Positions 8,413 through 16,890 of a stretch of DNA of 64,000 bases are shown here, one piece after another. The stretch's first letter is position 1, and every line of letters begins with the position of its first letter. The stretch comes from CADEED01 sp035502995. Lineage in GTDB: Bacteria > Pseudomonadota > Gammaproteobacteria > Steroidobacterales > Steroidobacteraceae. The DNA lies in NCBI GenBank assembly GCA_035502995.1, contig DATJTW010000062.1, positions 14,934-78,933 of the forward strand, written 5' to 3'. The notes under the pieces are model-generated. The model was given only the letters and a program-made list of their open reading frames with translations. It was not told the DNA's origin and searched no databases. A program made the position numbers and the translations under genes.

Positions 8413-9258
8413 TTGACGATGAACCTGCGCGAAGACCTGAGCTTCCTGCTGACCAACCGCGTACCGCGGCGCGCATTGACGCGTTTCATGGGCTGGTTGA
8501 GCCCGATCGAGCAGCCGCTGGTGCGCTCGGCGGCGCTGGGCTTGTGGAAGACGTTCTCGGATCTCGACCTCAGCGACGCGAAGAAGAGCGAGTTCCGCAG
8601 CGTGCAGGACTGCTTCACGCGCGAGCTGCGCGCGGGCGCGCGGCCCATCTACCCGGATCCGGACGTGTTGACCAGTCCCTGCGACGGCATCGTCGGCGCG
8701 TCGGGTGTCGTCACCGGCGGCACCGTCATCCAGGCGAAGGGGTTTCCGTACGAGCTCGCCGAGTTGTTGGGCGACGCGGCGCTGGCGCGCGAGTACGAAG
8801 GCGGCACGTTCGTCACGTTGCGCATCACGCCGACGATGTACCACCGCTTCCACGCGCCGGCGGACCTGCGCGTCGACCACGTCACGTACATCTCGGGCGA
8901 TACGTGGAACGTCTACCCGATCGCGCTGAAACGCGTCGAGCGATTGTTCTGCCGCAACGAGCGTGCGGTGCTGCGTTGCCGGCTGTCGGCCAGCGACACG
9001 CCGATGCTGCTGGTGCCCGTCGCGGCCATCCTCGTGGCCAGCATCCGGCTGCATTGCGCCGACGTGCTGCTGCACCTCAAATACCGGGGGCCCAACGAAA
9101 TCCCCTGCGACGCGCGGTATTCGAAAGGTGAAGAGATGGGCTGGTTCCAGCACGGCTCGACGATCCTCGCCTTCGTGCCGCCCGGCATCCGGCTCCACGA
9201 GAGTTTGTCCGAGGGGAAACGCCTGCGGATGGGCGAACCGCTGTTGCGGACGCGCTGA
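8413..9258 (+). CDS. psd: Phosphatidylserine decarboxylase
   Basis: 281 residues. The product decarboxylates phosphatidylserine to phosphatidylethanolamine at the inner membrane with a self-generated pyruvoyl group. The conserved SPCDGIVG (catalytic Asp) and MYHRFHAP (catalytic His) are present. The self-cleavage site is WFQHGST near the C-terminus, where the chain should split before Ser to give a short alpha subunit. The E. coli enzyme is about 322 residues, so this is a compact form. The start is uncertain: TTG at 8413 is 6 nt after AGGGGGA, while ATG at 8419 is 12 nt after it. Lipid-type genes lie on both sides. Confidence 0.9.
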   Translation: MTMNLREDLSFLLTNRVPRRALTRFMGWLSPIEQPLVRSAALGLWKTFSDLDLSDAKKSEFRSVQDCFTRELRAGARPIYPDPDVLTSPCDGIVGASGVVTGGTVIQAKGFPYELAELLGDAALAREYEGGTFVTLRITPTMYHRFHAPADLRVDHVTYISGDTWNVYPIALKRVERLFCRNERAVLRCRLSASDTPMLLVPVAAILVASIRLHCADVLLHLKYRGPNEIPCDARYSKGEEMGWFQHGSTILAFVPPGIRLHESLSEGKRLRMGEPLLRTR

Positions 9259-9354
9259 GCGCGAGCGGGTTCCTACGCGCTGTCCGCCGATGTCGCGCCG
9301 GATCCGGCGCGCACGCTCGCTGTGCGCCCGGCGCGCGGCCCCTACATTGTTGCC

Positions 9355-9789
9355 ATGAACATCCCCAACGAAGCATTGGTCGTGGTCGGCGACGGACGAA
9401 AGGCGCTGTTCCTGCGCAATCGCGGCACGCCCGCCAACCCGGAGCTCGTCTACGAAGACGAGATGGAACACACCAACGCGCCGACGCGCGAGCTGGGCAC
9501 CGACCGCCCCGGCCGCAAGCACGGCGCCGACGGCGTCTCGCGCAGCGCGATCGAGGAGACGGACCAGCACGACCGCGCCGAGCAGCAGTTCGCGCACGCG
9601 GTCGCCGACACGCTCTACAAGATGGGCCATGCGGACAAATTTCGCGCGGTGGTCGTCGTCGCGCCGCCCCGCGCGCTCGGCCATTTGCGCGCCGCGCTGC
9701 ACCCGGAAGTGACGCAGCGGCTCGTCGGCGAGGTTGCGAAGGACCTGGTCGCGCACACGCTGCCGGACATCAGCAAACACCTGAGTTGA
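9355..9789 (+). CDS. Host_attach (PF10116-type) family protein
   Basis: 144 residues matching the family once annotated as required for attachment to host cells: VVVGDGRKALFLRN at the start, a central ELGTDRPGRKHGADGVSRSA linker, HDRAEQQFAHAVADTLY, and a C-terminal VVVVAPPRALGHLRAAL...VAKDLVAHTLPDI. These small alpha/beta proteins have been related to release-factor-like folds; the host-attachment label is historical. The gene stands 96 bp after psd and is followed 9 bp later by a small acidic protein gene, probably in the same transcript. Confidence 0.8.
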   Translation: MNIPNEALVVVGDGRKALFLRNRGTPANPELVYEDEMEHTNAPTRELGTDRPGRKHGADGVSRSAIEETDQHDRAEQQFAHAVADTLYKMGHADKFRAVVVVAPPRALGHLRAALHPEVTQRLVGEVAKDLVAHTLPDISKHLS

Positions 9790-9798
9790 GGAATCCCC

Positions 9799-10161
9799 AT
9801 GCCGAAACGCGCTCACATCGACGATTTCGCGGACGCCGCGGTGGAACGGATCGGACAGATCACGCCGGGCCACGACATCGCCTCGCTGGGCCCGAGTGAC
9901 AGCTCGGACAGCGGCTCCGACCTGATGGGCCTGCATTCCGGCGTCGACAGCACCAGCGACCGGCACGGCACGGGCGAACGCGCCAGCGCCGGGGATTCCG
10001 AAGTCGACGACGACGTCCGCGCCGACGCGGACATCGTGCCCGATCGCGTCGTCGATTCGTCGCGCGCCGGGCTCGGCGGCGGCCTCGACCAGGCCGAGGA
10101 AGCGCAGCTCGGCATCACCGACGAGCAGCTCGAGGAGCTGGATTTCGACGACGACGAATGA
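9799..10161 (+). CDS. Small acidic protein of unknown function
   Basis: 120 residues, very rich in Asp, Ser, Gly and Glu (EVDDDVRADADIV, a tail of LEELDFDDDE), with a single MPKRAHIDDFADAAVERIG helix at the start and little hydrophobic core. It is probably largely disordered. It follows the Host_attach gene by 9 bp, so the two are likely co-transcribed. I do not recognise a family and infer no function. A GC-rich hairpin begins 5 bp after the stop. Confidence 0.65.
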   Translation: MPKRAHIDDFADAAVERIGQITPGHDIASLGPSDSSDSGSDLMGLHSGVDSTSDRHGTGERASAGDSEVDDDVRADADIVPDRVVDSSRAGLGGGLDQAEEAQLGITDEQLEELDFDDDE

Positions 10162-10165
10162 GTGG

Positions 10166-10182
10166 CTGCCGCATCGCGGCAG
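10166..10182 (+). terminator. GC-rich hairpin after the acidic-protein gene
   Basis: CTGCCGC-ATC-GCGGCAG forms a perfect 7-bp stem with a 3-nt loop, 5 bp after the stop codon. There is no T-run, so it may stabilise the 3' end or act with Rho rather than being an intrinsic terminator. Confidence 0.35.
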
Positions 10183-10291
10183 TAGTTAGCGTCCGCGTCG
10201 AGTCGCCGCAGGGCGGTTTATTGCGACGCAGGATCCATCGCCACGCGTAGTCCTCGCCTGACCGGAACTGGCGGGTACCCCACACATCTAT

Positions 10292-10310
10292 TTCCCGTTT
10301 CTTTCGGGAA
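10292..10310 (+). promoter_or_regulatory. Inverted repeat TTCCCG-N7-CGGGAA in TonB receptor leader
   Basis: TTCCCG and CGGGAA are separated by 7 nt (TTTCTTT), 40 nt upstream of the receptor ATG. The same arms with the same 7-nt spacing occur just before the start of another TonB receptor gene (40971-40989, opposite strand). It could be an operator or an RNA hairpin. Confidence 0.35.
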
Positions 10311-10350
10311 GCTCTCCCCATCTGTCGCAGTGTTGCCACGAGGGGTCAGC

Positions 10351-12861
10351 ATGAACACGAAAACTTTCAACGCCGCGGGCCGGTTAGCCGGCTCCGCGGT
10401 GCTCGCCATGGCCGTTGCTACGGCGCTGCACGCGCAGGAGCAGGACGCCGGCGCGACGAGTAGTGAGGACCAGAGCGGGCTCGAGACCATCGTCGTCACC
10501 GGCACGGCCATCGCCGGCGGCGTGAAGAAGCTCGAAGCCAGCTACAACATCGTCACCGCCAACGAAGAGGAGATCCGCCGCGCGAATCCCAAGAGCACGG
10601 CCGACCTGCTGAAGATCTCGCCCGGCATGTGGCCCGAGGCCACCGGCGGCCAGACCGGCGCGAACATCGAGATCGCGGGGTTTCCCGGTGGCGGCGACGC
10701 GCCCTACTTCACGACGCAGTTGATGGGCTCGCCGCTGTACGGCATGCCGACGCTGTCCTTCTTCGAGACGACGTCCATCTTCCGGCTCGACGACACGGTG
10801 AAATCCGCGGAGATCCTGCAGGGCGGCCCGTCCGTCGTGTTCGCCGGCGGGCAGATGGGCGCCACGGCCAACTTCCTGCTGAAGACGGGTAGTGAGACGC
10901 CGAAGGGCAGCCTCGGGCTCACCTACGGCGACGAGAACCTCATGCGCGTCGACGGCTTCTACGGCTTCCCGATCGGCGGCGACTGGACCGGCAGCATCGG
11001 CGGCTTCTGGCGCAAGTCGGACGGCGTCCGCGATCCGCAGTTCTCCGCCGACGAGGGCGGCCAGCTCACCGCGACGCTGAGCCACGAATCCGACGCCGGC
11101 AAGCTCACGTTGTACGCGCGGTATCTCGACGACAAGAACCAGTTCATCACGCCGATCCCGATCATCCAGCGCGGCCGCGACGACTTCAGCGCGTATCCGG
11201 GCTTCGATCCGCTGACGTCCACCTACAACGGCAATGCGATCCGCCGCGTGCGGCTCGACGGTTATCCCGGCGGCGGCACCAACGCCGATCTCTCCGATGG
11301 CCGCGGCGCGCAGATGGCGTTCGTCGGCGCGAACTGGGACATGGAGCTCGGCGGCGGCTGGTCGATCGCGGACCGCTTCCTGTGGAACGCGGGCGACGTC
11401 GACACGAACGCGCTGTTCTCGGGTACGAATCCCGCGGCGTTGAATGACGAGCTGTACACGATCGACACGACGCTCGGCGGCTTCGGGCTGCCGGCCGGGT
11501 CCGCCACGGCCAACTTCGTCGGTGGCGGGGCGGTGGCTGGCGATCAGAGCGTGATCCACCAGGGCTGGTGGTTCATCCACAAGGAGCTGGAGAACTTCAA
11601 CAACGACCTGCGGCTGTCGAAGGAACTGTTCGACGGCAACACGCTGACCGTGGGCCTGTACACGGCTTACTACACGATGGACGACGAATGGGCGCTGGGC
11701 AACCAGATGCTCATGACGAACGAGCCGAACGCGCGGCCGATCACGGTGAGTTATCTCAACCCGATGGACGGACTGACGCGGCAACTGACCGACGACCAGG
11801 GTTTCCTCGACAACGGCGCGTTCAACATCACCGAGAAGGGGCACGCCTTCAACCGCGCGGTCTATCTATCGGACTCGTGGCGCATCGACAAGTGGCTGCT
11901 GGACGCGTCGGTGCGCTGGGAGAACCAGGACGCGACGAACCGCGTCTGCAATCTCTCCAACCAGGATCTCGACGGGAATTCGCTGACGCTGTACGACAAC
12001 GCGGTGCCGGTGTGCAACGGCACGTTCGCGACGACGGAGTACGACGAGGATTTCACGTCGTGGACGCTCGGCGCGAACTACAGCTTCACGGACTCCATGT
12101 CGGCGTACGGCCGCGTGAACCGCGGCGGGCATTTCGCGGACTTCGACAACGGCATCCGCGGCAACACCACGGGCAACACGCCGCCGATCCAGGTGGTGCG
12201 CAACTACGAGGTGGGGTTCAAGTTCCAGAACGAGCTGATCTACGCGGACATCAGTGCGTATTTCCGCGACTTCACGGGGTTGCTGTACACGCCGACGGAC
12301 AACGCGGGCGTGTCGATACCGGGGCTGCAGCTGCAGTACGGGTCGGAGTCGAAGGGCGTCAACGTGATCGGCGCGATCACGCCGGGGGAGCATTTCCGCT
12401 TCCAGGTGGTGGCCAACTACCTCGACGGCGAGTACACGGACTACGACGCCTGCGTGCCGTTCTCGAACGTGGTGACCGGCGGCGGCTGCGCGATCATCCA
12501 GGGCAAGCAGCTGCAGCGGCAGCCGAAGCTGCGCTACATGCTGACGCCGAGCTACAAGTGGTCGATGGGCGGCAATGCGGACGTGGAGGCGTTCGTCACG
12601 TATACGCACGTCGGCGATCACACGCAGGACCAGTCCGGATTGCAGCAGTTGGGGTCGTACCAGACGTGGGACGTGGGCGTGACGGCGAACGTCGGCGACA
12701 ACTGGCAGTTCTCGCTGCGCGGCACGAACGTGACCGACGAGCTGGGGCTCACGGAGAGCAACTCGCGCATCTTCGGTGTCGCGGCGGATACGGGCGGCGT
12801 GCTGCTCGCCCGCCCCATCGAAGGCAGCGAGGTCAACTTCCAGGCCAAGTACCTGTTCTGA
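10351..12861 (+). CDS. TonB-dependent outer-membrane receptor
   Basis: 836 residues. The signal peptide (ending near LHAQE) is followed by a plug domain containing ETIVVTGTAIAGGVKKL, ADLLKISPGMWPEATGG, a LDDTVKSAEILQGGPSVVFAGG segment and a long beta-barrel ending in FQAKYLF with the terminal Phe typical of outer-membrane proteins. It would import a bulky substrate with TonB-ExbBD energy; the substrate is unknown. The ATG at 10351 follows GAGGGG, and is preferred to the in-frame start 21 nt upstream because the signal peptide then begins correctly (MNTKTFNAAGR). It is transcribed alone and converges on a glycosidase-like gene. Confidence 0.9.
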   Translation: MNTKTFNAAGRLAGSAVLAMAVATALHAQEQDAGATSSEDQSGLETIVVTGTAIAGGVKKLEASYNIVTANEEEIRRANPKSTADLLKISPGMWPEATGGQTGANIEIAGFPGGGDAPYFTTQLMGSPLYGMPTLSFFETTSIFRLDDTVKSAEILQGGPSVVFAGGQMGATANFLLKTGSETPKGSLGLTYGDENLMRVDGFYGFPIGGDWTGSIGGFWRKSDGVRDPQFSADEGGQLTATLSHESDAGKLTLYARYLDDKNQFITPIPIIQRGRDDFSAYPGFDPLTSTYNGNAIRRVRLDGYPGGGTNADLSDGRGAQMAFVGANWDMELGGGWSIADRFLWNAGDVDTNALFSGTNPAALNDELYTIDTTLGGFGLPAGSATANFVGGGAVAGDQSVIHQGWWFIHKELENFNNDLRLSKELFDGNTLTVGLYTAYYTMDDEWALGNQMLMTNEPNARPITVSYLNPMDGLTRQLTDDQGFLDNGAFNITEKGHAFNRAVYLSDSWRIDKWLLDASVRWENQDATNRVCNLSNQDLDGNSLTLYDNAVPVCNGTFATTEYDEDFTSWTLGANYSFTDSMSAYGRVNRGGHFADFDNGIRGNTTGNTPPIQVVRNYEVGFKFQNELIYADISAYFRDFTGLLYTPTDNAGVSIPGLQLQYGSESKGVNVIGAITPGEHFRFQVVANYLDGEYTDYDACVPFSNVVTGGGCAIIQGKQLQRQPKLRYMLTPSYKWSMGGNADVEAFVTYTHVGDHTQDQSGLQQLGSYQTWDVGVTANVGDNWQFSLRGTNVTDELGLTESNSRIFGVAADTGGVLLARPIEGSEVNFQAKYLF

Positions 12862-12866
12862 AAAAT

Positions 12867-12933
12867 GGGGTCAGACCCCATTTGCTGGGAAAAGGGGTCT
12901 GACCCTATTTGCTGGGAAACGGGGTCTGACCCC
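12867..12933. repeat. Three-copy 27-bp tandem repeat with GGGGTC-A/T-GACCCC palindrome
   Basis: The palindrome starts at 12867, 12894 and 12921, exactly 27 bp apart, joined by ATTTGCTGGGAAA spacers. Copy 1 is GGGGTCAGACCCC; copy 2 is GGGGTCTGACCCT with one changed base; copy 3 is GGGGTCTGACCCC. It begins 5 bp after the TonB receptor stop and runs into the 3' end of the convergent glycosidase-like gene, where it encodes a KWGQTPF-type tail. Repeats of this kind are dispersed in many gammaproteobacterial genomes. Confidence 0.9.
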
Positions 12934-14923
12934 ATTTCAGGTACACGGTGCTCCAGAGTTGCGCGGCGTTGGACTCGTCGACGTCCGCGCCGGGGCGGCC
13001 GAAGGGCTCGAGCGTGTAGCGCCCGTTCGCGAACGACCACGACCACAGCTCCGACGTCCGCATCGCCTGCGACCGGCCGATCGCGGCCCACACCGTCGCG
13101 CGCGCCGCTTCCAGTCGCGCGCGTGACGCGTCCGGCAGGTCGCGCCGCGCGAGCTGCCGCTCCAGGCCCGCGGCCATCAACGCCTGCTGCCAGGACCAAA
13201 CTACCGTGCCGTGATACGCAAAGCGGCTGAAGTCCTTGCGCACGGCCGCCGGCGCCATCACCGGGTTCGCCACCAGCATCCCGACGTCCGTCATCAATCC
13301 CGCCGGGAACGGCAACACGATCGTCTCCAGGCAACGATCCAGCGCCTCCGGCGACGGCGTCGTGAACAGCAGCCGGAATCCTTCGTCCGAATTCACGATC
13401 GGTATCGGCGCGCCGCGCACGTCCAGCGACACGGCATGGAATCGCAACGGCCGCGCGTCCATTGCGCGCAGCGCCGGCGCAGCGTCGACCCCGGCTTCGC
13501 CCGCATACGCCGCGACGGCAGCCCGCGCCTGTGCCGCCGCGATCTCCACTTCGAACAGCTGCGGCGCCCGCGCCGTCCACACTTTCGAATACTCCAGCGC
13601 ACGCGCCAACGTGCGCCTGCCCGCCTCGTCCAGCCAGCGATCCAGCAACCCCGACTCCGCCAGCCGCGCCGCCGACTCCAGTGCCGCCGGCACCAGCGCC
13701 GCGTTCACGTCGTACGCGAACCGCCCGCCGCCGAGCCCCTGCTCGCTGTCGCGCCATTCCCCCGTACTGCGCCCCGCCTTGATCCCCACCAGGTTCGTCG
13801 CGCGCGGCTCCGCCGCGAACGGCGCCGCGCGTTGCACCAGCCACACCAGGTTGCGCCCCAGCGCCGCGCCGTGCGTCTCCGAACTACCCGCGCCACGCAA
13901 CGACAGGAACTGCGCGGCCAGTGCCCGGCCGCTGGCGTCGTCCAGCAACCAGCGCGCCGCCAGCGGCGCCAGCATGAAATCGTCGTCGACCATGCCGTAG
14001 TCGTAGAGGGGCGTCGCCACGCGCCCGCGCCCTTCCCGCGCGTTGCGCAACACCGCGAACTCCCCGATGTCCTCCTCGTGCGCCACCTCGCCGTTCGGCG
14101 CGAGCCGGTCGAGCACCGACGCCAGCGCGCTCTCCATCGCGCCCGGCTCCAGCACCGGCGCGAGCAGCATCGCGGACATCATCGTGTCGCGGCCGAAGTA
14201 CGTGTCGAAGCGCCAGGAGCCGGCGAGGAATTTCTCCTGGTAGCTCAGGAACTCCAGCGCCTGCCTTGCGCGCGCATCGTCGCGCGCGGCCCGGGTCACC
14301 GGCGCGATCAGCGGCGTCAGCGGCGTCTCCCCGGTCAGTGCGCGGATGCGCAGCCGCAGCGGCCCGTTCGGCCCGGCGGCGAAGCGATCGGGACCCACGT
14401 GCGCGCCGAACCGGGCGTCGACGCGCAGTAGATAGCCCGCCGCGCCATCGAGCCGGTCGCGTTGCCAGGTCACGCGTTTACCCGCGCCCTGCGCTGGCGT
14501 CAGCACCTCGTCCGGCGCCTTCGCCTGCAGCTCGTAGTCGCGCAACACGCGGATCGACGACAACACCGCGCCGCGCGGCTTCAGCAACGCCGCATCCGTC
14601 GTCACTTCGAACTCGATGCCGTGCAGCCGCCGGCCCTTCGCGTCCAGCGTGTTCACCGGCCGCGGCGGCGTCACAAGCGTCCACGTCACCGGCGCCGTGG
14701 TCTTCTCGAACCACAACCCCACGCCGCTGTTGCCGGCCGGAAACGCCACCAGCACGCGCGGCATCATGCCGGCGCGCAGCAGCAGGTGCGCCGCGACCGG
14801 CCCGTCCCGCAGGAAGTAGTTGGAGTTCTGCCCTTCGTCGATGTGGAACGTCAGATCGCGTGTGGCGGCGCTCGCGATCGGAGCGACGGCCACGAACATC
14901 CACACGAGCAGCAGGCGTTTCAT
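12905..14923 (-). CDS. Secreted six-hairpin glycosidase-like protein
   Basis: 672 residues. A signal peptide (MKRLLLVWMFVAVAPIASAA) precedes an all-beta N-terminal region and an (alpha/alpha)-barrel-like C-terminal half. WRFDTYFGRDTMMSAMLLAP resembles the FGRD motif of amylo-1,6-glucosidase and GH63/GH15-like six-hairpin enzymes, and EVAHEEDIGEFAVLRN and EWRDSEQGLGGGRFAYDVN are possible catalytic-face segments. The substrate is unknown. The last ten residues (KWGQTPFPSK) come from the 27-bp repeat. The stop TAG exists because repeat copy 2 carries one base change at 12906; the canonical repeat would read TGG (Trp). Confidence 0.7.
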   Translation of the reverse strand: MKRLLLVWMFVAVAPIASAATRDLTFHIDEGQNSNYFLRDGPVAAHLLLRAGMMPRVLVAFPAGNSGVGLWFEKTTAPVTWTLVTPPRPVNTLDAKGRRLHGIEFEVTTDAALLKPRGAVLSSIRVLRDYELQAKAPDEVLTPAQGAGKRVTWQRDRLDGAAGYLLRVDARFGAHVGPDRFAAGPNGPLRLRIRALTGETPLTPLIAPVTRAARDDARARQALEFLSYQEKFLAGSWRFDTYFGRDTMMSAMLLAPVLEPGAMESALASVLDRLAPNGEVAHEEDIGEFAVLRNAREGRGRVATPLYDYGMVDDDFMLAPLAARWLLDDASGRALAAQFLSLRGAGSSETHGAALGRNLVWLVQRAAPFAAEPRATNLVGIKAGRSTGEWRDSEQGLGGGRFAYDVNAALVPAALESAARLAESGLLDRWLDEAGRRTLARALEYSKVWTARAPQLFEVEIAAAQARAAVAAYAGEAGVDAAPALRAMDARPLRFHAVSLDVRGAPIPIVNSDEGFRLLFTTPSPEALDRCLETIVLPFPAGLMTDVGMLVANPVMAPAAVRKDFSRFAYHGTVVWSWQQALMAAGLERQLARRDLPDASRARLEAARATVWAAIGRSQAMRTSELWSWSFANGRYTLEPFGRPGADVDESNAAQLWSTVYLKWGQTPFPSK

Positions 14924-14940
14924 GACGCCTCATACGACGA

Positions 14941-14972
14941 ACGCCCCGCGCCGGACTATCGGCGCGAGGCGT
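14941..14972. terminator. Strong GC-rich inverted repeat between two minus-strand genes
   Basis: ACGCC-C-CGCGCCG, a 6-nt loop, and CGGCGCG-A-GGCGT form a 12-pair stem with one internal mismatch. It lies 41 bp after the PEP-CTERM gene stop and before the next minus-strand gene. It is probably the end of the PEP-CTERM transcript, although no clean T-run follows. Confidence 0.45.
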
Positions 14973-15013
14973 CGTTTGCTGTCAGAGCGCGATCGGGCCG
15001 CGCCGGCGCCGGT

Positions 15014-15694
15014 TCAGGCGGCGTCTTTCTTCTTCCGGCGGCGCGTGAAGGCCGCCGCGCCGACCACCAGGCCCACCAGCGACATCGTCGCCGGCTCCGG
15101 CACCGACACCGTCAGCACGCGCGCGTCGACGGCGCGGAAGCTGTCCGGGATCTCGTTGCCGTGTTCGTCGTAGGCCGCGTACCCGACCGTCGCCGAGAAC
15201 GACGGCGCGGCGAGCATCGCCTCGATGGGCAGCGGATTCTCCAGCGAGAAGTCCGGGCCCAGCAGCGTCGAATCCGACAGCGTCGCGAAACGCAGGAACC
15301 AGCGCACGTTGGCCGGATCGTCCGGGCGGCTCGCGAGCATCATCGTCAGCGAGAACTGGTCCTTGTAGTCGTTCACGACGTACAGGTCGCCGGTGCGGTC
15401 CTTGTTCCACATCGTGCCCAGGTCGTCGCCTTCGTTGTTGAAGAACGAGATCTGGCCGTACTTCACCGCGTTGGCCCACGAGGTCGTGTTGCCGTTCAGG
15501 ACGCCCGGACCCGCCGCGTCGTCATATGTGAAACTCGCGACGAACTGCGTGTCGTACGGGATCACGGGGGATTCGCCGGCCGGATAGCCGATCTGGCCGT
15601 GCAGGAAGCCGGTGTATTCGTAGGTGGTCTGCGTCGCGAAGGCGCCGGTGGAGGCGAGCGAGAGCAGCAAAGCGGCGGTGAGTCTGGAGCGCAT
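15014..15694 (-). CDS. PEP-CTERM sorting-domain protein
   Basis: 226 residues with an N-terminal signal peptide (cleavage near GAFATQ), a beta-rich extracellular body (YEYTGFLHGQIGYPAGES and later segments), and a C-terminal PEP-CTERM sorting signal: VPEPATMSLVGLV, a short hydrophobic helix, then TRRRKKKD. Such proteins are recognised by an exosortase of the EpsH/XrtA type, cleaved, and linked to the envelope or exopolysaccharide. No exosortase is in this window. The ATG at 15694 follows AAGGAAAA; an in-frame extension upstream lacks signal-peptide character. It is a single-gene unit. Confidence 0.85.
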   Translation of the reverse strand: MRSRLTAALLLSLASTGAFATQTTYEYTGFLHGQIGYPAGESPVIPYDTQFVASFTYDDAAGPGVLNGNTTSWANAVKYGQISFFNNEGDDLGTMWNKDRTGDLYVVNDYKDQFSLTMMLASRPDDPANVRWFLRFATLSDSTLLGPDFSLENPLPIEAMLAAPSFSATVGYAAYDEHGNEIPDSFRAVDARVLTVSVPEPATMSLVGLVVGAAAFTRRRKKKDAA

Positions 15695-15842
15695 CGTTGG
15701 TTTTCCTTTGTTCTGGTACGTCCCTGTGCGCGGAGATTCTAGGGATGCGCGCTTTTTCCGGGGGCCGCGCCGGGCGCCCGCCTGCGTCGACCGTGAGCCG
15801 ACGCACACTTTTCTTCAGTTAGGTATATGTCGCGTCTGGCGC

Positions 15843-16271
15843 CTATTGCAGCGTCGGCGCGCGCACGGACACGACGAGCCGGTCGCGGATCGTGACGCTG
15901 CCGCCGAGAAAGCCGGACGAGCCGATCTCGAGCGCGTACAACAACACGCGCGCGCCGCCCTCCTCGCGCATCGACGTCGGCGGGCCTAACGACTCGACTA
16001 CCTCGAGCTCGCTCATGCCCGGCTTCAGCTTCTGCCATCGCGCCGCGTTCACCCAGCGGTCCGGATCCGCGAGCGACGCGGCTTTCGCCGGCGCGGCCGG
16101 GGCGACGCCGCGCGGGCGTTCCGGCCGCGTGCGCAGCTCGTCGACCTGGCGCGACAGCGACTGCACCTGGCGCTGCAGGTTGCGCACTTCCTGTTCGAGG
16201 AACGACACGCGCCCGTCGTCGGCGGCCAACGCGCCGGCCGGAATCAGCAGCAACAGCAGCCACTTGTTCAT
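15843..16271 (-). CDS. Periplasmic coiled-coil protein with SmpA/OmlA-like C-terminal domain
   Basis: 142 residues. A signal peptide (MNKWLLLLLIPAGALAADD) leads into a heptad-like coiled coil (FLEQEVRNLQRQVQSLSRQV), an Ala/Pro linker, and a C-terminal domain with LKPGMSELEVVESLGPPTSM, which matches the SmpA/OmlA (BamE-type) KxGMxxxxVxxxLGxP pattern. A periplasmic envelope role is likely, with no specific partner. Its ATG overlaps the stop of the upstream DUF305 gene (ATGA), so the two are translationally coupled. Confidence 0.7.
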   Translation of the reverse strand: MNKWLLLLLIPAGALAADDGRVSFLEQEVRNLQRQVQSLSRQVDELRTRPERPRGVAPAAPAKAASLADPDRWVNAARWQKLKPGMSELEVVESLGPPTSMREEGGARVLLYALEIGSSGFLGGSVTIRDRLVVSVRAPTLQ

Positions 16272-16792
16272 CGCCACCGGTCCTCCGGGATGGCCGCCGG
16301 CCGGAGAGTCGCCGCCGAGTCGGGCACCGGATGTCGTTGCAGATCGTCGATCAGTGTCTGCATGCGCGTGATCTCGCGTTCCTGCGTGGCGATGATGCCG
16401 TCGGCGAGCTCGCGCACGCGCGGGTCGTGGATGCGCGCGCGGCGGCTGGTCAGCACCGCGATCGAGTGATGCGGCACCATGGCTTCGAGGTAGCCCACGT
16501 CGCGCACCGTCTGCTGACTGCGCACCAGCCACAACGACAGCGCGAACGTCACGGCGCTCGCGACGACGACCAGGCCGTTGCGGAAACGGTTCGTGTACAT
16601 CGGGCGCATGAAGATCAGCATCACCACCGCCATCGCCGAGCCCATCATCAGCGACATCCACAGGCGCGTCTGGCTGAACATCACGTCGCTGGCCGACCAC
16701 GAGTTGAGGTACGTCAGCGAATACATCACCGCCGTCGACGCGACGACCGCGGCAAACAAGGTTCGATAGGAGCCGGTGTCGTGCATTTTCAT
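16268..16792 (-). CDS. DUF305 membrane protein
   Basis: 174 residues. Three transmembrane helices occupy the first 95 residues (LFAAVVASTAVMYSLTYL, MSLMMGSAMAVVMLIFM, NGLVVVASAVTFALSLWL). A DUF305 ferritin-like helical domain follows with the signature MVPHHSIAVLTSRRARI and ATQEREITRMQTLIDDL. DUF305 proteins are often linked with copper or metal handling; the two adjacent His are the usual candidate ligands. The ATG at 16792 starts with MKMHD just before the first helix. It overlaps the next gene by 4 nt. Confidence 0.85.
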   Translation of the reverse strand: MKMHDTGSYRTLFAAVVASTAVMYSLTYLNSWSASDVMFSQTRLWMSLMMGSAMAVVMLIFMRPMYTNRFRNGLVVVASAVTFALSLWLVRSQQTVRDVGYLEAMVPHHSIAVLTSRRARIHDPRVRELADGIIATQEREITRMQTLIDDLQRHPVPDSAATLRPAAIPEDRWR

Positions 16793-16890
16793 GACCGCAC
16801 TGTAACCCTGCCGGCCGGCGATTTCCGTCGACGCCCGGCGCGGGCCGCACCCAGTCGCTTCCCACACCGGTCGCGGTTAGAGTCGACGGC

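Noticed and set aside
9355..10161. A phage or host-attachment island suggested by the Host_attach name
   Set aside because: The family name is historical, no phage gene is nearby, and the pair looks chromosomal.
12867..12933. A CRISPR array
   Set aside because: Three units with identical short spacers and a palindromic core, with no cas genes, are a tandem repeat and not repeat-spacer units.
12618..13844. A minus-strand frame with repeated MGSDP units
   Set aside because: The MGSDP repeats are just another frame of the 27-bp tandem repeat, and the rest is antisense or out-of-frame to real genes.
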